NCBI GenBank assembly: GCA_022316685.1
Contig: JAKJHU010000037.1
Span: 22,157,188-22,221,187, forward strand
Direction: 5' to 3'
Source: Progne subis subis
Taxonomy: Eukaryota; Chordata; Aves; Passeriformes; Hirundinidae
DNA length: 64,000 nt
Shown here in pieces: positions 21,621 to 33,425 of the stretch. The notes beneath the pieces are model-generated. The model saw only the letters and a program-made list of their open reading frames with translations, ran no database searches and had not been told where the DNA came from. Numbering within the stretch: position 1 is the stretch's first letter; every line of letters begins with the position of its first letter. Both the position numbers and the translations under genes were made by a program.

Positions 21621-24600
21621 TGTTTCAGTATAAAGCTGTCATATTGCTGTGTCAACAGAAGATGAGAATTACTAGATTTGCTGCAGTGTCACTCTTCTGC
21701 TTTATCCTGATGCCTAAGCACCCCCTGCAATCCCTTCTGTTAAAACGACAGTAATGTTACAAGTCTGGTTCACAAACTGTATTGCCTATTCTTCATTCCC
21801 TCTCTAACTTCATCTATTGCTTCCACATTGGATTGCAGGCAGTTGCTGCACTTGGCTATTCTTATAACTTCTCACATTGACTCTAAGAACTTTGTCTTTC
21901 TCAAGGACTGTTTGGAAGTTCCCAGGATCTTAGAGATTTCTGACAGTGCAGATCTCTTCTCTTGAGAACCAGCTTCTTTGCATTTAGACTAGTACTCTGC
22001 TTCTGGCTCTGTTAAGCTCGATAAAGATATCCTGTGGTATCCTCTGCTATCTTCTTAGACAATAATCATTGCCAGCTGCAGGCCTGATGTCTGAAAGTCC
22101 TGTTTTGTCTTTATCTGTTATCGCTGGAATAGCTTTGAGGGCAGGCTGATGTCTGGAACCTTTTTTTTTTCCCTTCAGCAGTACCTGGCAAAAGACGTAG
22201 CGCAGATTGCAAGGGACTGGGTGATTCAGCATGCCAGAACCTATTTTCGACATCGCAACCAGAGGCCCTTCTAAAGCTCCAGACAAATCAAACAGAATAT
22301 CTTCAGGATTACCATACAGTGACTTCTTTGCAGGGCTGTGTTCCCTGATGGGAGGTTTCCCAAATATCAAGATATTTTTGAGGGGTTTCCACCGTCATAA
22401 GAATGCTAAAGACTGCAAAAATGAAAAAAACACAGCTGTCAACTCTGGCTTCCATGAGTTTGAGGGTGTCTGGGCTTTCTCCTCTCCCCACTTCCTTCCT
22501 CAGCAGCTCCACCAGACCTGAGGGATGTCTGTAGTTTGAGTTTCTTACTAGCTCTTCTGAGAGCCTTCATCTGACTACAGTATGTGCTGGAGGAGTAGAT
22601 CTCCCTACAGTACATCTCTGTTAGGCTACTAGAGAGGGCACCAAAGGACTGTTATCTTTTCCTTTCATGGTGTGGACAGTCAGACACAGCATTTCAGCTG
22701 AACTGCTGGTTTGCTTTACTAATATTTTGTGGCAACGGTACTGCCTTTGCATCAACTATTGTACATTTCAAGTAATAGCCTTGTTTGTTAGTTTATTTAA
22801 TTTCTGTGTTAACAGCTGGCTTCAAAAGCATTTTATAGCACATTACCAGCACTTGGCCACACCCCTTGCCCTCATGTTCTGCATCCTCTTGGTTGTGGTG
22901 GGAGTGAGCTGCAGCTGTCTCTGCACGTTGCCTGGAACTGATCTCAAAGTTCAATTAAAGCTGTGTTAGTATGGTTGAATCATCAGCTGAATTTCTGATG
23001 GTATGTCTCTCTAGCACACTTTTCCATGGTCCTGAATATTTCTTCTGCAATAGCTCAGTGCTCATGTACTTTTCCTGTTCTACCTGTTTAGAAACATGCC
23101 AGATTAGTGTTTCATCAGTGTTCAGCTCTGCAAGGTGGTATGAAGTGCACAATGAATGTCTGCCTCTGGGGAGATCATTTAATGCCTCCAATACTGCACG
23201 AAAATTGCAGCAATCTCAATTTTCTGATGAAAGTATTTTTTTTCCTCTTTGGGGTTATGAAACCAGTGTTTCTCTGCAGTCCTGTTCTGTTTAATACTGC
23301 TCATTCTTCCCCAGAGCTGTGACTTCATGGTGTGGTCTCACCAGCACCTCAGCAGCCTTCCCCACAGAAGCTGCTGAGGATTTGCATTGGCTTGTGGAGT
23401 GTCTGTGTTATGAGTAGCGTCTTTTCCTCCAATTCTTGTTCATATTTTAGTTCTTAGTGAATTATATCTTTTAGTTTCCCTGCTATAAAAGACAGAGTGG
23501 CAGATCTTTCCTGGACTCACCACTACCAGTGTTTATGAATAAGATAGATAAGAACACAGAGAAACCACATTGCCACAGATGAATTGTGCGTGTACAGATA
23601 CTGATATATGTGTTTCTACAATGAAGGGGTTAGAGACGGCCTTGAGGTTTAGGCTCACAGCTGACTCATGTCTTTGTGTGTAAACTGGACTAAAGTAGGG
23701 TGGCCACAGCTAAATTGTCTATTACAAACAGTCTTATTAAATGCTGAAAGGATGTCTAGACCTTAGCTGAGAGGATGCTAATACTTTCTGTCCAAAGCCA
23801 TGCTAGGAAAATGCTAAAAATGAAGCAGTTTAGACATTTGGAATCCTGTGCCTTAACTCTGTTTCATCTGCTAATAAAGACACCGTTCATATTCCTGAAA
23901 TCAGGCTGATTCTACATTGAAGGAAATGTTTGCCAAGATGTTGAATGCAGGTATATTAAACAGGAGAAATTTCTCTCTAGTGTCTCATACACACCTTTCT
24001 TTATAACTTCTTTTCTTCCTGACAAGTTATATGCATTATGTATTATGTCCTGACACATATCTCTTCAGGGAAAAAAAAAGAAAAAAAGAAAAAAAAATGA
24101 TATGTTTTACTCAAATTATGCTGTAACTTTCTTAGACGTAATTTCCAAACTTCTAATCCAGCCAGTGAATTTAAAGAATTCAGGTTATAGATTTTTCCAC
24201 TGCTACTCCCTGCTTTAAAACCTTATTGCAGCTTCATCCACTATTATGAAACATCTATTTCAGTTTAGTCCTAGCCTCTTACCCATTACTATCCTCCTAG
24301 CCTCTTATGCTCACAGCTACTGAGAAACCTCTAGGTACTTGGTAAATGACTTAAAGAAGATACAAATATTCATGACATCTGGGGAACAACTAATGTTGAT
24401 CCCAGATATCTCTTCATAGCAGATGTGATAGAGGCAGATGATAAGAGGAAAATCATGAGTACAATGTTATAAGCATCTCCAGGAAGAAGAATGAGTAACC
24501 AGTATGACCAGCTTAACATCTTTTGAAGTAGAAGCAATATAGACTTGAAAGAGGAGGTGGCCTGTCGCAAAATCAGTGCTAGCAAGCATTCTGTGGCTGA

Positions 24601-25149
24601 TATATTTCAGTAAAGAAAGCAAACATTTTGTGGGAACACTGTATATGATAGCCTGTATTTCAAGTGGAGAGCTGTTTGAACCTTGGAAGAGTCATGTCCT
24701 TAAAACTTTAAAGATTACCTTACATCTTTTTCACTCATGACAGATCAGGAGTCCAAACAGCAGGTTTTCAAGATGAAAAGTAACTCTATAGTTAAGGCCT
24801 GATTCACTTCATCTTCAGAAAAGTTTCATGTTTAATCAACCTGAGAAACAGGTCCCTGTTTCACAGCACATTTCTGAATCAGCTGATGTTTCTCGTTTCT
24901 CAGTGTATTAGCTGATGTTTCTCGTTTCTAGAATGGGGCTTATGGCATTCCAATATCTTCTAAGAAGTTTTCAGGACTACTGCTTTAAATCACCAGCATT
25001 AATAAGGATATTAGTAGTGCCTTGGAGTGGAATGAAGTCTGGAAGAAAATTCGGATGTGGACGAGGAGGAACAGAGGGAGGAGGAGAGAGATGAAGCTTG
25101 AGTATGTGTCACTGCCCGGATCTAGCTGTGGGGAGTGGCAATAGATCCT
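21621..25149. other. Intergenic, no gene supported
   Basis: Mostly unique sequence. A segment at 22185-22412 is bounded on the minus strand by splice-like signals but has no frame open throughout. An A-rich stretch lies at 24069-24097. Confidence 0.5.
24881..24929 (+). repeat. 20-bp direct repeat, period 29 bp
   Basis: AGCTGATGTTTCTCGTTTCT occurs exactly at 24881-24900 and 24910-24929. A recent small tandem duplication. Confidence 0.9.
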
Positions 25150-25180
25150 TGTCAGCAGGGAGACAAGGGATAGGAGTTCC

Positions 25181-25483
25181 TGTCAGCGGGAGTCACCAAT
25201 GTCGATGATCAAGAAGCAGGAATGCTGAAGGAAGCCCGAAAAGCAAAGATTTTAATAGTAAAACAAAGAAATAAGCTGTACATATAGAGCTCCTTCGAAG
25301 ACCCAGAACTGAGGAAAACGCGACAATATACAGGGTAGGTCTGAGGGTAAGGGTCCAATCAGAAATGCAAACTGAGATCATAACCATATTTGTAAAACAA
25401 AGTGACCAATCATAAAAGCATAACCTTATTTGGAATAACTTCATTAACATGCAAACTCCCATGAACATTTACAACTCGCCACA
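25181..25483 (-). mobile_element. Probable ERV LTR
   Basis: 303 bp reading TGTCAGCGGGAGTCACC...ACTCGCCACA, so both strands start TGT. On the minus strand, CCAAT-type boxes (reverse of GACCAATCATAAAAGC and CCAATCAGAAATGC) precede a TATA-like TATATGTA near 25281. An ATTAAA follows near 25248, and then a U5-like TTGGTGACTCCCGCTGACA, the order expected of an LTR. No clean target duplication was found. To the right, a short minus-strand frame ends at a TAA near 25518 and may be the end of an eroded internal region. Confidence 0.5.
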
Positions 25484-25726
25484 ACTAGAGAGGGGTTTCC
25501 TGTGGCCTTAGGTTTATAGTTGCTTCAGCTTGGCCAGCTCCCACAGATCTGCAGCCTGAAATTCCTTCAAGGTTGTGACAATTCCCTCCCGGCCCCAGAA
25601 GCAAGAGGTGGTGCTGTGTTACTGTGTGCTTCTCCCTTCCACCATTTTGCCCCTGTACCTTTTGTGAACATGTCCTTATCCCTTGGCAAAATAATTAGGA
25701 AGTGCACAATGAATGATTTTTCGTGC

Positions 25727-25800
25727 TCCTTCTCTAGATTTTGTTCCAACAGGTCAACATCTTTCTTGTGTCTCTGAAGTACCATTTTAAGAGACTGTTC
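25727..25800 (-). mobile_element. Short CR1-like fragment
   Basis: The minus strand reads ACAAGAAAGATGTTGACCTG followed by TTGGAACAAAATCTAGAGAAGG, like the CR1 segment seen at 30.04 kb. It is followed on the plus strand by an A21 run. The fragment is too short to assign a subfamily. Confidence 0.5.
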
Positions 25801-25807
25801 TCTGGAC

Positions 25808-25828
25808 AAAAAAAAAAAAAAAAAAAAA
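25808..25828 (+). repeat. A21 run
   Basis: Twenty-one A adjoining the short minus-strand CR1-like fragment. Confidence 0.95.
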
Positions 25829-26084
25829 CAACCAAACTCTCAAGCTAAAGCTGAGGTTTTAGTTCCTCTGCCTCCTGAGATATGAATGAATTGCTCCTGT
25901 CGTGTGCTATTGCATAATTCATGACTTGAAATAACTATGAAATGCTTTGCTGAAATTTTACAGATCAACAAAGAAAATGTGCATTGAAAAATTCAGTTTA
26001 GAACATTGATAAATACAAAATATAGAAAAGAGAGGCCTTCAGGGCCTCTGAGAGGATTGCTTTTCACTTTTTCTTTCCTTTATT

Positions 26085-26235
26085 GCAGTTTTGTCATTAA
26101 TTACTCTTAATACGAGTCAATGAGTCATATTTATGTGGGTAATAACACTGGCTATACCAGCTGCTGGAAATTGTTCATTTCAGGCAATTACCTGTTTTGA
26201 AATTGCCTAATTCGCAGTTTATTTATCCCCATGAA
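26085..26235. promoter_or_regulatory. Possible conserved noncoding element
   Basis: Dense recognisable motifs in 150 bp: TTAATTA (homeodomain), TGAGTCA (AP-1) at 26121-26127, CAGCTG E-box near 26159, and the near-palindrome CAGGCAATTACCTG at 26181-26194 with an inverted echo AAATTGCCTAATT just after. No repeat character. Regulatory role is inferred only. Confidence 0.3.
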
Positions 26236-28851
26236 GAATAGATTGATTTGAAGTGAGGTTTACAATTTTTTAGTGACTTGAACAGTTTGTAGAGGCTGAT
26301 CCTTGAGGAGGTGAAAGGTAACTTTGCCTTAAATTTGACTTGATCTATGCCCCCATCAGCATGACTGCCAAGTTACCTACATTCCACAGGGTGATTTTAT
26401 TCATTCGATGATTTTTTCTTATGGAATATAATGATGTACCCAAAAATAACCTTGTGATCTAGGGCAGTTTAAAAAAGAAAAAAGCAAAACCGAAACAAAA
26501 CCCTAATGAAATGAACTGAGATGGCTGAGTGGTATAGCATATAAAAGCAAATATTTTCTGTTCTAGGCTTCTCCCAGCCACCATATGAGTTTGATGTGCA
26601 GATCAGATATTGCTGTACAGTTTATTGTTTGTGGACTGCCCTTGCAGTATTTTTGTTGTGATTCTTTGTGAAATGTATAATGATAAGAAAGATTCATGCG
26701 GTAGAATCAGATAAAAAAGAGAAGCATACCCATGAGAAGAGAGAATGAACAAACCAAATAGATGTCAACCTTTTGATCTCTCAAATCATGCAAAGCCAAT
26801 GAAAAATATGAAATCTCTTTCAGGTGGCAGAATCCTTTCAAGTCTGCTTTACTGACTTCTAAGCATCACCATAACGCTGTGGACAGGACTTTTGCCACCT
26901 GAATTGCTTTAGGAGCAGTATTTCAGTTCCTTAAGATTCCTCAGATGTTCCTCAGGTGTTCCTGAATGAACATCTCTCTTTTAAAAAAATTCCTTTTTCT
27001 TCCAGCATCATTGGTAAGAACTTTCCACAGCTTCTCTATCCTAAATGGTCATACACCTTTCTTTTATATATTTCTTGGACTTTTTACATTTTGTTCTTCT
27101 GTGAATGGTTACAAATTTTCACATATGAAAAGATGACAAATGAAAATTGCAGTGCTATGCAAATCACTAAAAACCTGCCTTAGCAATTTAGGTAACCTTC
27201 CTTTGCCAGAGCAGCCAGGTATATCTGCAGTGTGATGGGAGAGGGATGCAGCATGACACCTTAGGGCTCTTTTGGATATGCCTGGCAATAATGTCAAACA
27301 CGTGCAGTAAATGACTAAATCTGTCCTTTCTGAGGAATGTGGTAAATCAGCATGTCAGCACAGCTGAGCTGATCTGCACATGCACTGCAGAAATACCCAG
27401 AACTGGCAGCTGTACTGAACAACTTGTCCTTCACCAGCCTAGAGGTTACCAATAAATGTAGAGTCTTCACATTTCATGCAGACACAAACTCCTTTTGAGA
27501 AAAGGGGTTGGCTGTGACATTGGGTAGGCAGGGATGGGAAATTAGCTAACTCCATTTTGGTGATGGAGTGGAGTGTTGAGGCCGTCTGAAAAAACACAAG
27601 CAAAGCCAACAAAAAACCCCCACTGTATAAGAGTGGAGCGGGTCTGTTAAAAACAAGAGTAACTATGCAATAACCTTCCTTTTCCTCAGCATTATTTTAA
27701 AGACACCCTTGAAAGAAGGTGGTTCCATCAGCAGGCCTTTGGACTGCATGCACTTGGGAAAGTCCCCAAGTGCAAGGACAGCTGCAATGGACAGTGACTG
27801 AATAGCACATTTTGCTATGATCCAGGTAATCAAGTTATTTCTCCAGTTACATGCAGTGTCAACTGATGTGATACCTCATGTCTCAATAAAATCTAGAGAA
27901 TTAAGCTACCTGGAGAATTTGAGTAGGATTTGAGAAGACATAATAGCACAAAAGATCAAGGAGATAAGCACTGTCAGGGATGTTAACAAAATTACCGGTG
28001 AAGAAGAAAAAATGAATCAATGATGAATAATCATGTACTATATCAGGTAAGTCAAGCCTTTGTCTCTGCAGTAATTAACTGTTCCAATGATATGGGCTGG
28101 CAATGTAATGAGGAAGCATCAGTGAACATGCACTAATTACATTTGCTTTCAAATTCAACAGAAGCTGAACAGCTGTTTGGTGCAGTAGGTAAATTAAGTG
28201 CACTAGTCAGATCCAATTTTGAAGTGAATCCTTGAAGTCACTCAATGATTAATGCATAGGTTGAATGTTTAAGGGCATGATTCAGCTAAAAAATACTTTC
28301 ACTCCCTGTCTTATTACCTTTTTCTCTTTTGATCATACCTTCCCTGTACAAAAGCCCACTTTGGGGTATGTGTGTGGAGGGGGTAGGAAAAAAGCAGCTG
28401 AAGAAAGTGACTTCTGGTGTTCTCCTTTCAGATATTTCTTGTCAATCATTTGTGGAGAGTAGAAGAGCAGAATTTATCCTCTCCTGCTGATAAAGCAGCT
28501 GTGGAGATAGCTTGCAAGACTTGTGGTTATGGCCTGTACCTGGAGCCTACTGAATCAGAGGTAAACTAGGGCATTCATCAGAGGAAAGAGCTGTTCCAGT
28601 TCATTGGATCACATTAAAAAGCATTTTAAGTAGGGAATGAAAATTTTAATACATTATGTTAACACATGAACTGCTCAGGAATTGACTGAGTGGCTCCATG
28701 ACCCACACCACTGAATCTTCCTAGCTTTTCTATTACAGAGCCAACTCCTACACCAGGGACTAGGACTCTGGGCTGGAGTAATAAATTATAATAACGTGAA
28801 ATTTTATTGCTGTGTCTTCCTATGTCTGAAAAATATATTCTATATTCTTAT
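26236..28851. other. Intergenic, nothing recognised
   Basis: AT-rich unique-looking DNA. No repeat or gene could be named. Confidence 0.55.
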
Positions 28852-29329
28852 TGTCCTGGTTTCAGATGGGACAGAGTTAATTTCTTCTTAGCAGCTGGTA
28901 CAGTGCTGTGGTTTGGAATCAGGGTGAGGATAATGTTGATAACACACTGATGTTTTAGCTGTTGCTAAGTAGTGCTTACCCTAAGCCAAGGACTTCTCAG
29001 TTTCTCATTTTCTCATGTTCTGCCAATAGCAGGTGCACAAGAAGTAAGGCGGGAGCACAGCCAGAACAGCTGACCTGAACCAAAGGGATATTCTGTGCTG
29101 GAGAATATTATACTCAGTGTATAAACTGGCAGAGGGCTGGCTGTGAGTGGCTCATCTCTGCTTGTGGACAGGAGGGGCATTGCTTAGTGAGTGGTGAGCA
29201 AGTGTTTCAAACTGTTCATATCTCAACCCACAGTTTTTACCATTTTCTGATTCTCCTCCCTGTCCCACAGGCAAATGGGGAGGGAGTGGTGGAGGAGGGG
29301 ACATGAGGAGTGAGGATGCCTTTTTGGAC
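28852..29329 (+). mobile_element. LTR copy, sense orientation, 3'-truncated
   Basis: Begins TGTCCTGGTTTCAGATGGGA and follows the 4.2-kb LTR (read on its sense strand) through the U3 and TATA area and into the segment before the 3' end. It then lacks the expected terminal GCTGGGGTTA...ACA. It abuts an inverted copy of the same family. The sequence before it is CTTAT, nearly matching CTGAT after the second copy. Confidence 0.75.
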
Positions 29330-29635
29330 TGCTGTGGTTTAACCCCAGCCAGCAACTGAGTCCCACACAGCTGCTTACTCACTTTGCTTGAAATATAGTG
29401 AAATAGAAAACTAATAAAAATAATGAAAATAAGAAAGAGAGGAATAAAACGCAAGAGATACAAGTGATGCACCATAGAATTTCTTGTGAAGATCATGGGA
29501 AACTGAAAAGTCCTTGGCTTAAGGTAAGCACTCCTTAGCAACAGCTAAAGCAACATGATTCTCATATTAAACTCAAAACACAGCACTGTACCAGATAATA
29601 AGGATATTAACCCTCTCCCAGCCAGAACCGGGACA
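29330..29635 (-). mobile_element. LTR copy, antisense orientation, internally deleted
   Basis: Begins TGCTGTGGTTTAACCCCAGC, the reverse-oriented end of the same LTR family, and finishes ...AGAACCGGGACA. Compared with the 533-bp copy at 4.2 kb it lacks roughly 130 bp or more, including the TATA area. The 129-codon minus ORF here is the same LTR reading frame seen at 4.2 kb, not a gene. Confidence 0.75.
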
Positions 29636-29670
29636 CTGATATTGTGCACTATTTCTACCTAGCCTGTAAT

Positions 29671-30521
29671 TAATCTGAAGGGAAGGGATGCTGTCCAGAA
29701 AGACATTGACAGGCTTGAGAGGTGGGCCTGTGCAAACCTCATGAAATTCAAAAAAGCTGAGTGGAAGGTTCTGCTACCTGGGCCAGGACAATCCCAAGCA
29801 CAATCATGGGCTGGGTGAGAATGGATTTAGAGCAGCCCAGAAGAGAAGGACTGGGGGTTTTAGATGAAAGGCTGGACATGACCTGCTGACCTGTACTTAC
29901 GTCCCAGAAACCAACCATGTCCTGGGCTGCATCAAAAGAAATGTGACTTGTAGGACAAGGGAGGAGGTTCCTGCTCTTCTACTTTGCCTTTGTGAGACCC
30001 CAGCTGGAATTCTGTGTCCAGCTCTGAGACCCTGAACACAAGAAAGATGTTGACCTTCTGGAGCAAGTCCAGAGGATAAGCAAGTCCAAGCCTTGAAGAG
30101 GCCTGGAACAGCTCTCCTATGAAGACAAGCTGAGAGAGTTGGGACTGTTCAGCCTGGAGAGAAGACTTTGGGAAGATCTTACAGCAGCTGTCCAGCACCT
30201 AAAGGGGCCTGGGAGAGAGCTGGAGGAGAACTTCTCAGAAGGTCATGTAGTGATAGGGCAGGGGGTAGTGGACTTATGGTTTAGGATTAGTTATTTGGAA
30301 GAAATTCTTTACTATAAGGAGGTTGAGGCACTGGAGCAAGTTGCTCTGAAAAGTTGTAGACTCCCTGTCCCTGGAGATGTTCAAGACCAGATTGGATGGG
30401 GTTCTGAGTAACGGAGTAATAAATATTCCTTACTCAAGGCAATGCAGTTAGAACTAGATGATCTTTAAAGTCCCTTCCAACCAAAGCTTTCTACAATTCC
30501 ACGGTTCTATAATTCTATGAC
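29671..30521 (+). mobile_element. CR1 LINE, 5'-truncated, ~850 bp
   Basis: Matches the C-terminal part of CR1 ORF2 and its 3' UTR: GGGAAGGGATGCTGTCCAG..., the segment for LRELGLFSLE, then GTTCAAGACCAGATTGGATGGG and the terminal GATGATCTTT...TTCTATAATTCTATGA tail. It is frameshifted and carries stops. It lies 36 bp after the inverted LTR pair. Confidence 0.92.
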
Positions 30522-33059
30522 TGAGAGTATTTAATTTCTTGAGATTTTTTTCCATCCTTCACAAAAAATCCCAATCTTGCCATTTGATTTAGAATAGATC
30601 GGTACTGGTCGATGAGAGGTGAAGAATCACCACAGCTGTTTCTTTTCTATGTGAAGGATGATAAGACAGAAAGCAACAGGTCAACAGTAAACCATGTGCC
30701 TTGTCAGAGAGAAACACCTAAAATTTACTTATTTAAGGCCTTTTTCTTATATACATTCAGCTTCTCATAATGTATGAGGGCAGTTTTGTGTCTTCTAATT
30801 TTTAAACCTGAGTGTTTAAAAATACTATGTATGATGAATGGGATAATTTATTATCCTTGTATTATCAAAGGGACTTTCTTGGTGAATGACATGCAACAAG
30901 TTATTGCTTTTTGTCATCTGAAACTTAGGTTTTGGTCTTTCTCCATGCCTTGATTAGCAAACGCATTTCCTTTATAATTTCAGCCCTTTTGTGTCTGTCA
31001 CAGTCATAGGCCCTTTTTGATCACTTAAAATATTACTTTTAAAAGAAAAGAAGAATCTGTCTGATAGGTCAGTGCTGGCTTTGAAAATGAATTAGTCAGG
31101 CTCAGATATTCTTGTTTGAGGGCACTACAGAAAATATAATATATGGCCTTACATTCAACATTCTCATCTGGATACTACCCCCCTCATAGCTCATCAGCAG
31201 TCCTGCTCTAAAGCATGACTTTGATGTAGGTGCATTTGTTAGCTGCATATAGATGAGAATTAGTTTGAAGATTATTAATGAGTCTACAACAACAGAATCA
31301 CGGCAGGGGAAGACAGAAAGCAGCCTGTCATCCTCCTTCCAATGAAAGATTGTGTGGTTTCCAGAAATGAAATAACTTGGGTGAATCATACAATCAGTAT
31401 TCACAGGGTCAGATGCAAATTTATGATCCTTATGTCCTCTCTAAATGCAAATACTGGGACTAGAATCAGTCCTTTGCTAAAGAATCAGATATTGGCAATT
31501 TCAGCACGTACTGAAATAGGCTTAGTTAAAACAGTTTTAGTGGAATCGAGCTACATCTTTAAAAGTGATCTCCTTTTCACAGAATTTCTCTGTCTAATTT
31601 CATAGAAGCACAGAAACCCAGGAATAAAGAAGTGACTACACTCCCTAGATGTCCTTTCTGCAAGCACAGCATGGGTACAAAAGAAGAAAAGGTTATACAG
31701 ACTTGCTTAACAAACACAATGTTGTCAAGATGTGAAAATATGGTTGAGTAGGCAACACTGCATCTAACACTGAAACAAATCACATCTGCCGCTGATAATA
31801 AATCACAGATGTTTAGTAGAGCTCCTTGAAAGTTAAGCTGCAGGTCTTCAGAATTGATCACCAAACATAATCAGACACAGCAAAATCCAGCAACCACCCA
31901 CCCTACTGATATACAAATATGTTGTGGCAAACTGCCTCTTAGAGGTGTTCATGTGCAGATATATGATTGGGTGATCAGAGAGAACCAACCTTGAATTAGG
32001 GGGACTCTCTCAACCTACAGTTTATGACACTGTGTTTGGGATTTCCTCGTGAAAGCCACTTCATCAGTGAAGAAGATGAGGAAAGTACCTCCAGCCATGC
32101 ATGGCCTGGCCAAATTACACTGTTTCTGTCATTTACAATCTGTGATGTAGACACGCTGGTGACAATACTGGCAAAACAGCCTAAAGCCAAAGAAGACTGT
32201 ATGGGGAGGGTGTGGAGGGAAATACACCTTTTACTTCTTTTCCAGTTAGATAATTCACTCCGTCATTTCTTTTATTGAATCATCTTTGGAACTGTTACCT
32301 TTCAAGTCTGCCTTAACAATATTTGTGTTATGTAGCTTCTTATTCTTCATCCGTTATTGCGTCTTTTGTTTTCATGAGGAAGGTTTTCACCTAAATTGGT
32401 ATGCAGCATATGTATTCTATCATATATTACTTATCATGCCATTATCTCACAAAGAGTGAGAAGGAATAACACCTCTAGGCCAAAAGAAAAGGTTTACAGA
32501 CACCTCAAAAATCCTTCCTGTAATCTTGCCACGTCAACAACATTTGAAAAGAGGAAACAATTTAACGGTAATTAGGATGTAACACCTAAAGCTTTGCACT
32601 GATCTGCACAGAAATGATGTAGACCAAGAGAAGACAAGCAGAATGCAAGGAGAAGGATGTAGAATCTCTAAGCCAGCAGCCAGCAGAAATCCCTATGCTT
32701 AACTTCCTCAAGGGCTGTTTTTTTTGGTTTTTTTTAAGGATGTTAATACACAATTTGTGAAGGAAAAGAGATTTATTGTAATGCCAAATGAACAGCTATG
32801 TAATAAACTCTCTTTGCATATACAGACATATGGTACCCATCTCTCTGTTGTTAAAAAGTAGTGACCTGTTTTTATCCCAACCTGTAAATTACACCTTTTG
32901 CTAAGACTACCAGTAACACCAGAAATTTCAATGGCATGATAAGTATGCTGTAGATTGTATTAGGTTTGAAATTTACATGAAAGTGTTGATATTTTGTATT
33001 AAAATCCAGGGAAAAAATTAGCTTAATGGCAAAAAAATACATTTTGAAATAGATATTCT

Positions 33060-33425
33060 TCCTCCTCACCAAAAAGGTTAGATAATGAAACTGAAATAAA
33101 TGAAATCCTGAAGGGAAGTGAAAACAGACTCTGAAAAAGATAGAGTGACACAGAACACAACAATACAAATGAATGAGGTGGGTAAAAATCACATTGGAGA
33201 GAAGACAAATGAAATTAAAGGAAAAGAGAATATAATAAGATAGGGCACAATGTCAAATGAAAAAAAGTAGACAAAACCGTTAAGAAGGGGAGGGAGATAA
33301 TTACTGAAAATGTAGCAATGTAGAAGGATGTAAAAGGGAACAATGACAAATTTTAAATGAAAAGGAAGGAGTAGGTAAAGAAATTTAAAGACACTTATGT
33401 CCCATGACTTTAAAGCGAATAATTT
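33060..33425 (+). repeat. Purine-skewed low-complexity stretch
   Basis: About 360 bp in which A and G dominate the plus strand (AAGGAAGGAGTAGG, GAAGGGGAGGGAGA and similar), with no clear period. Its composition resembles the 42-kb array but I saw no shared unit. Confidence 0.6.
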
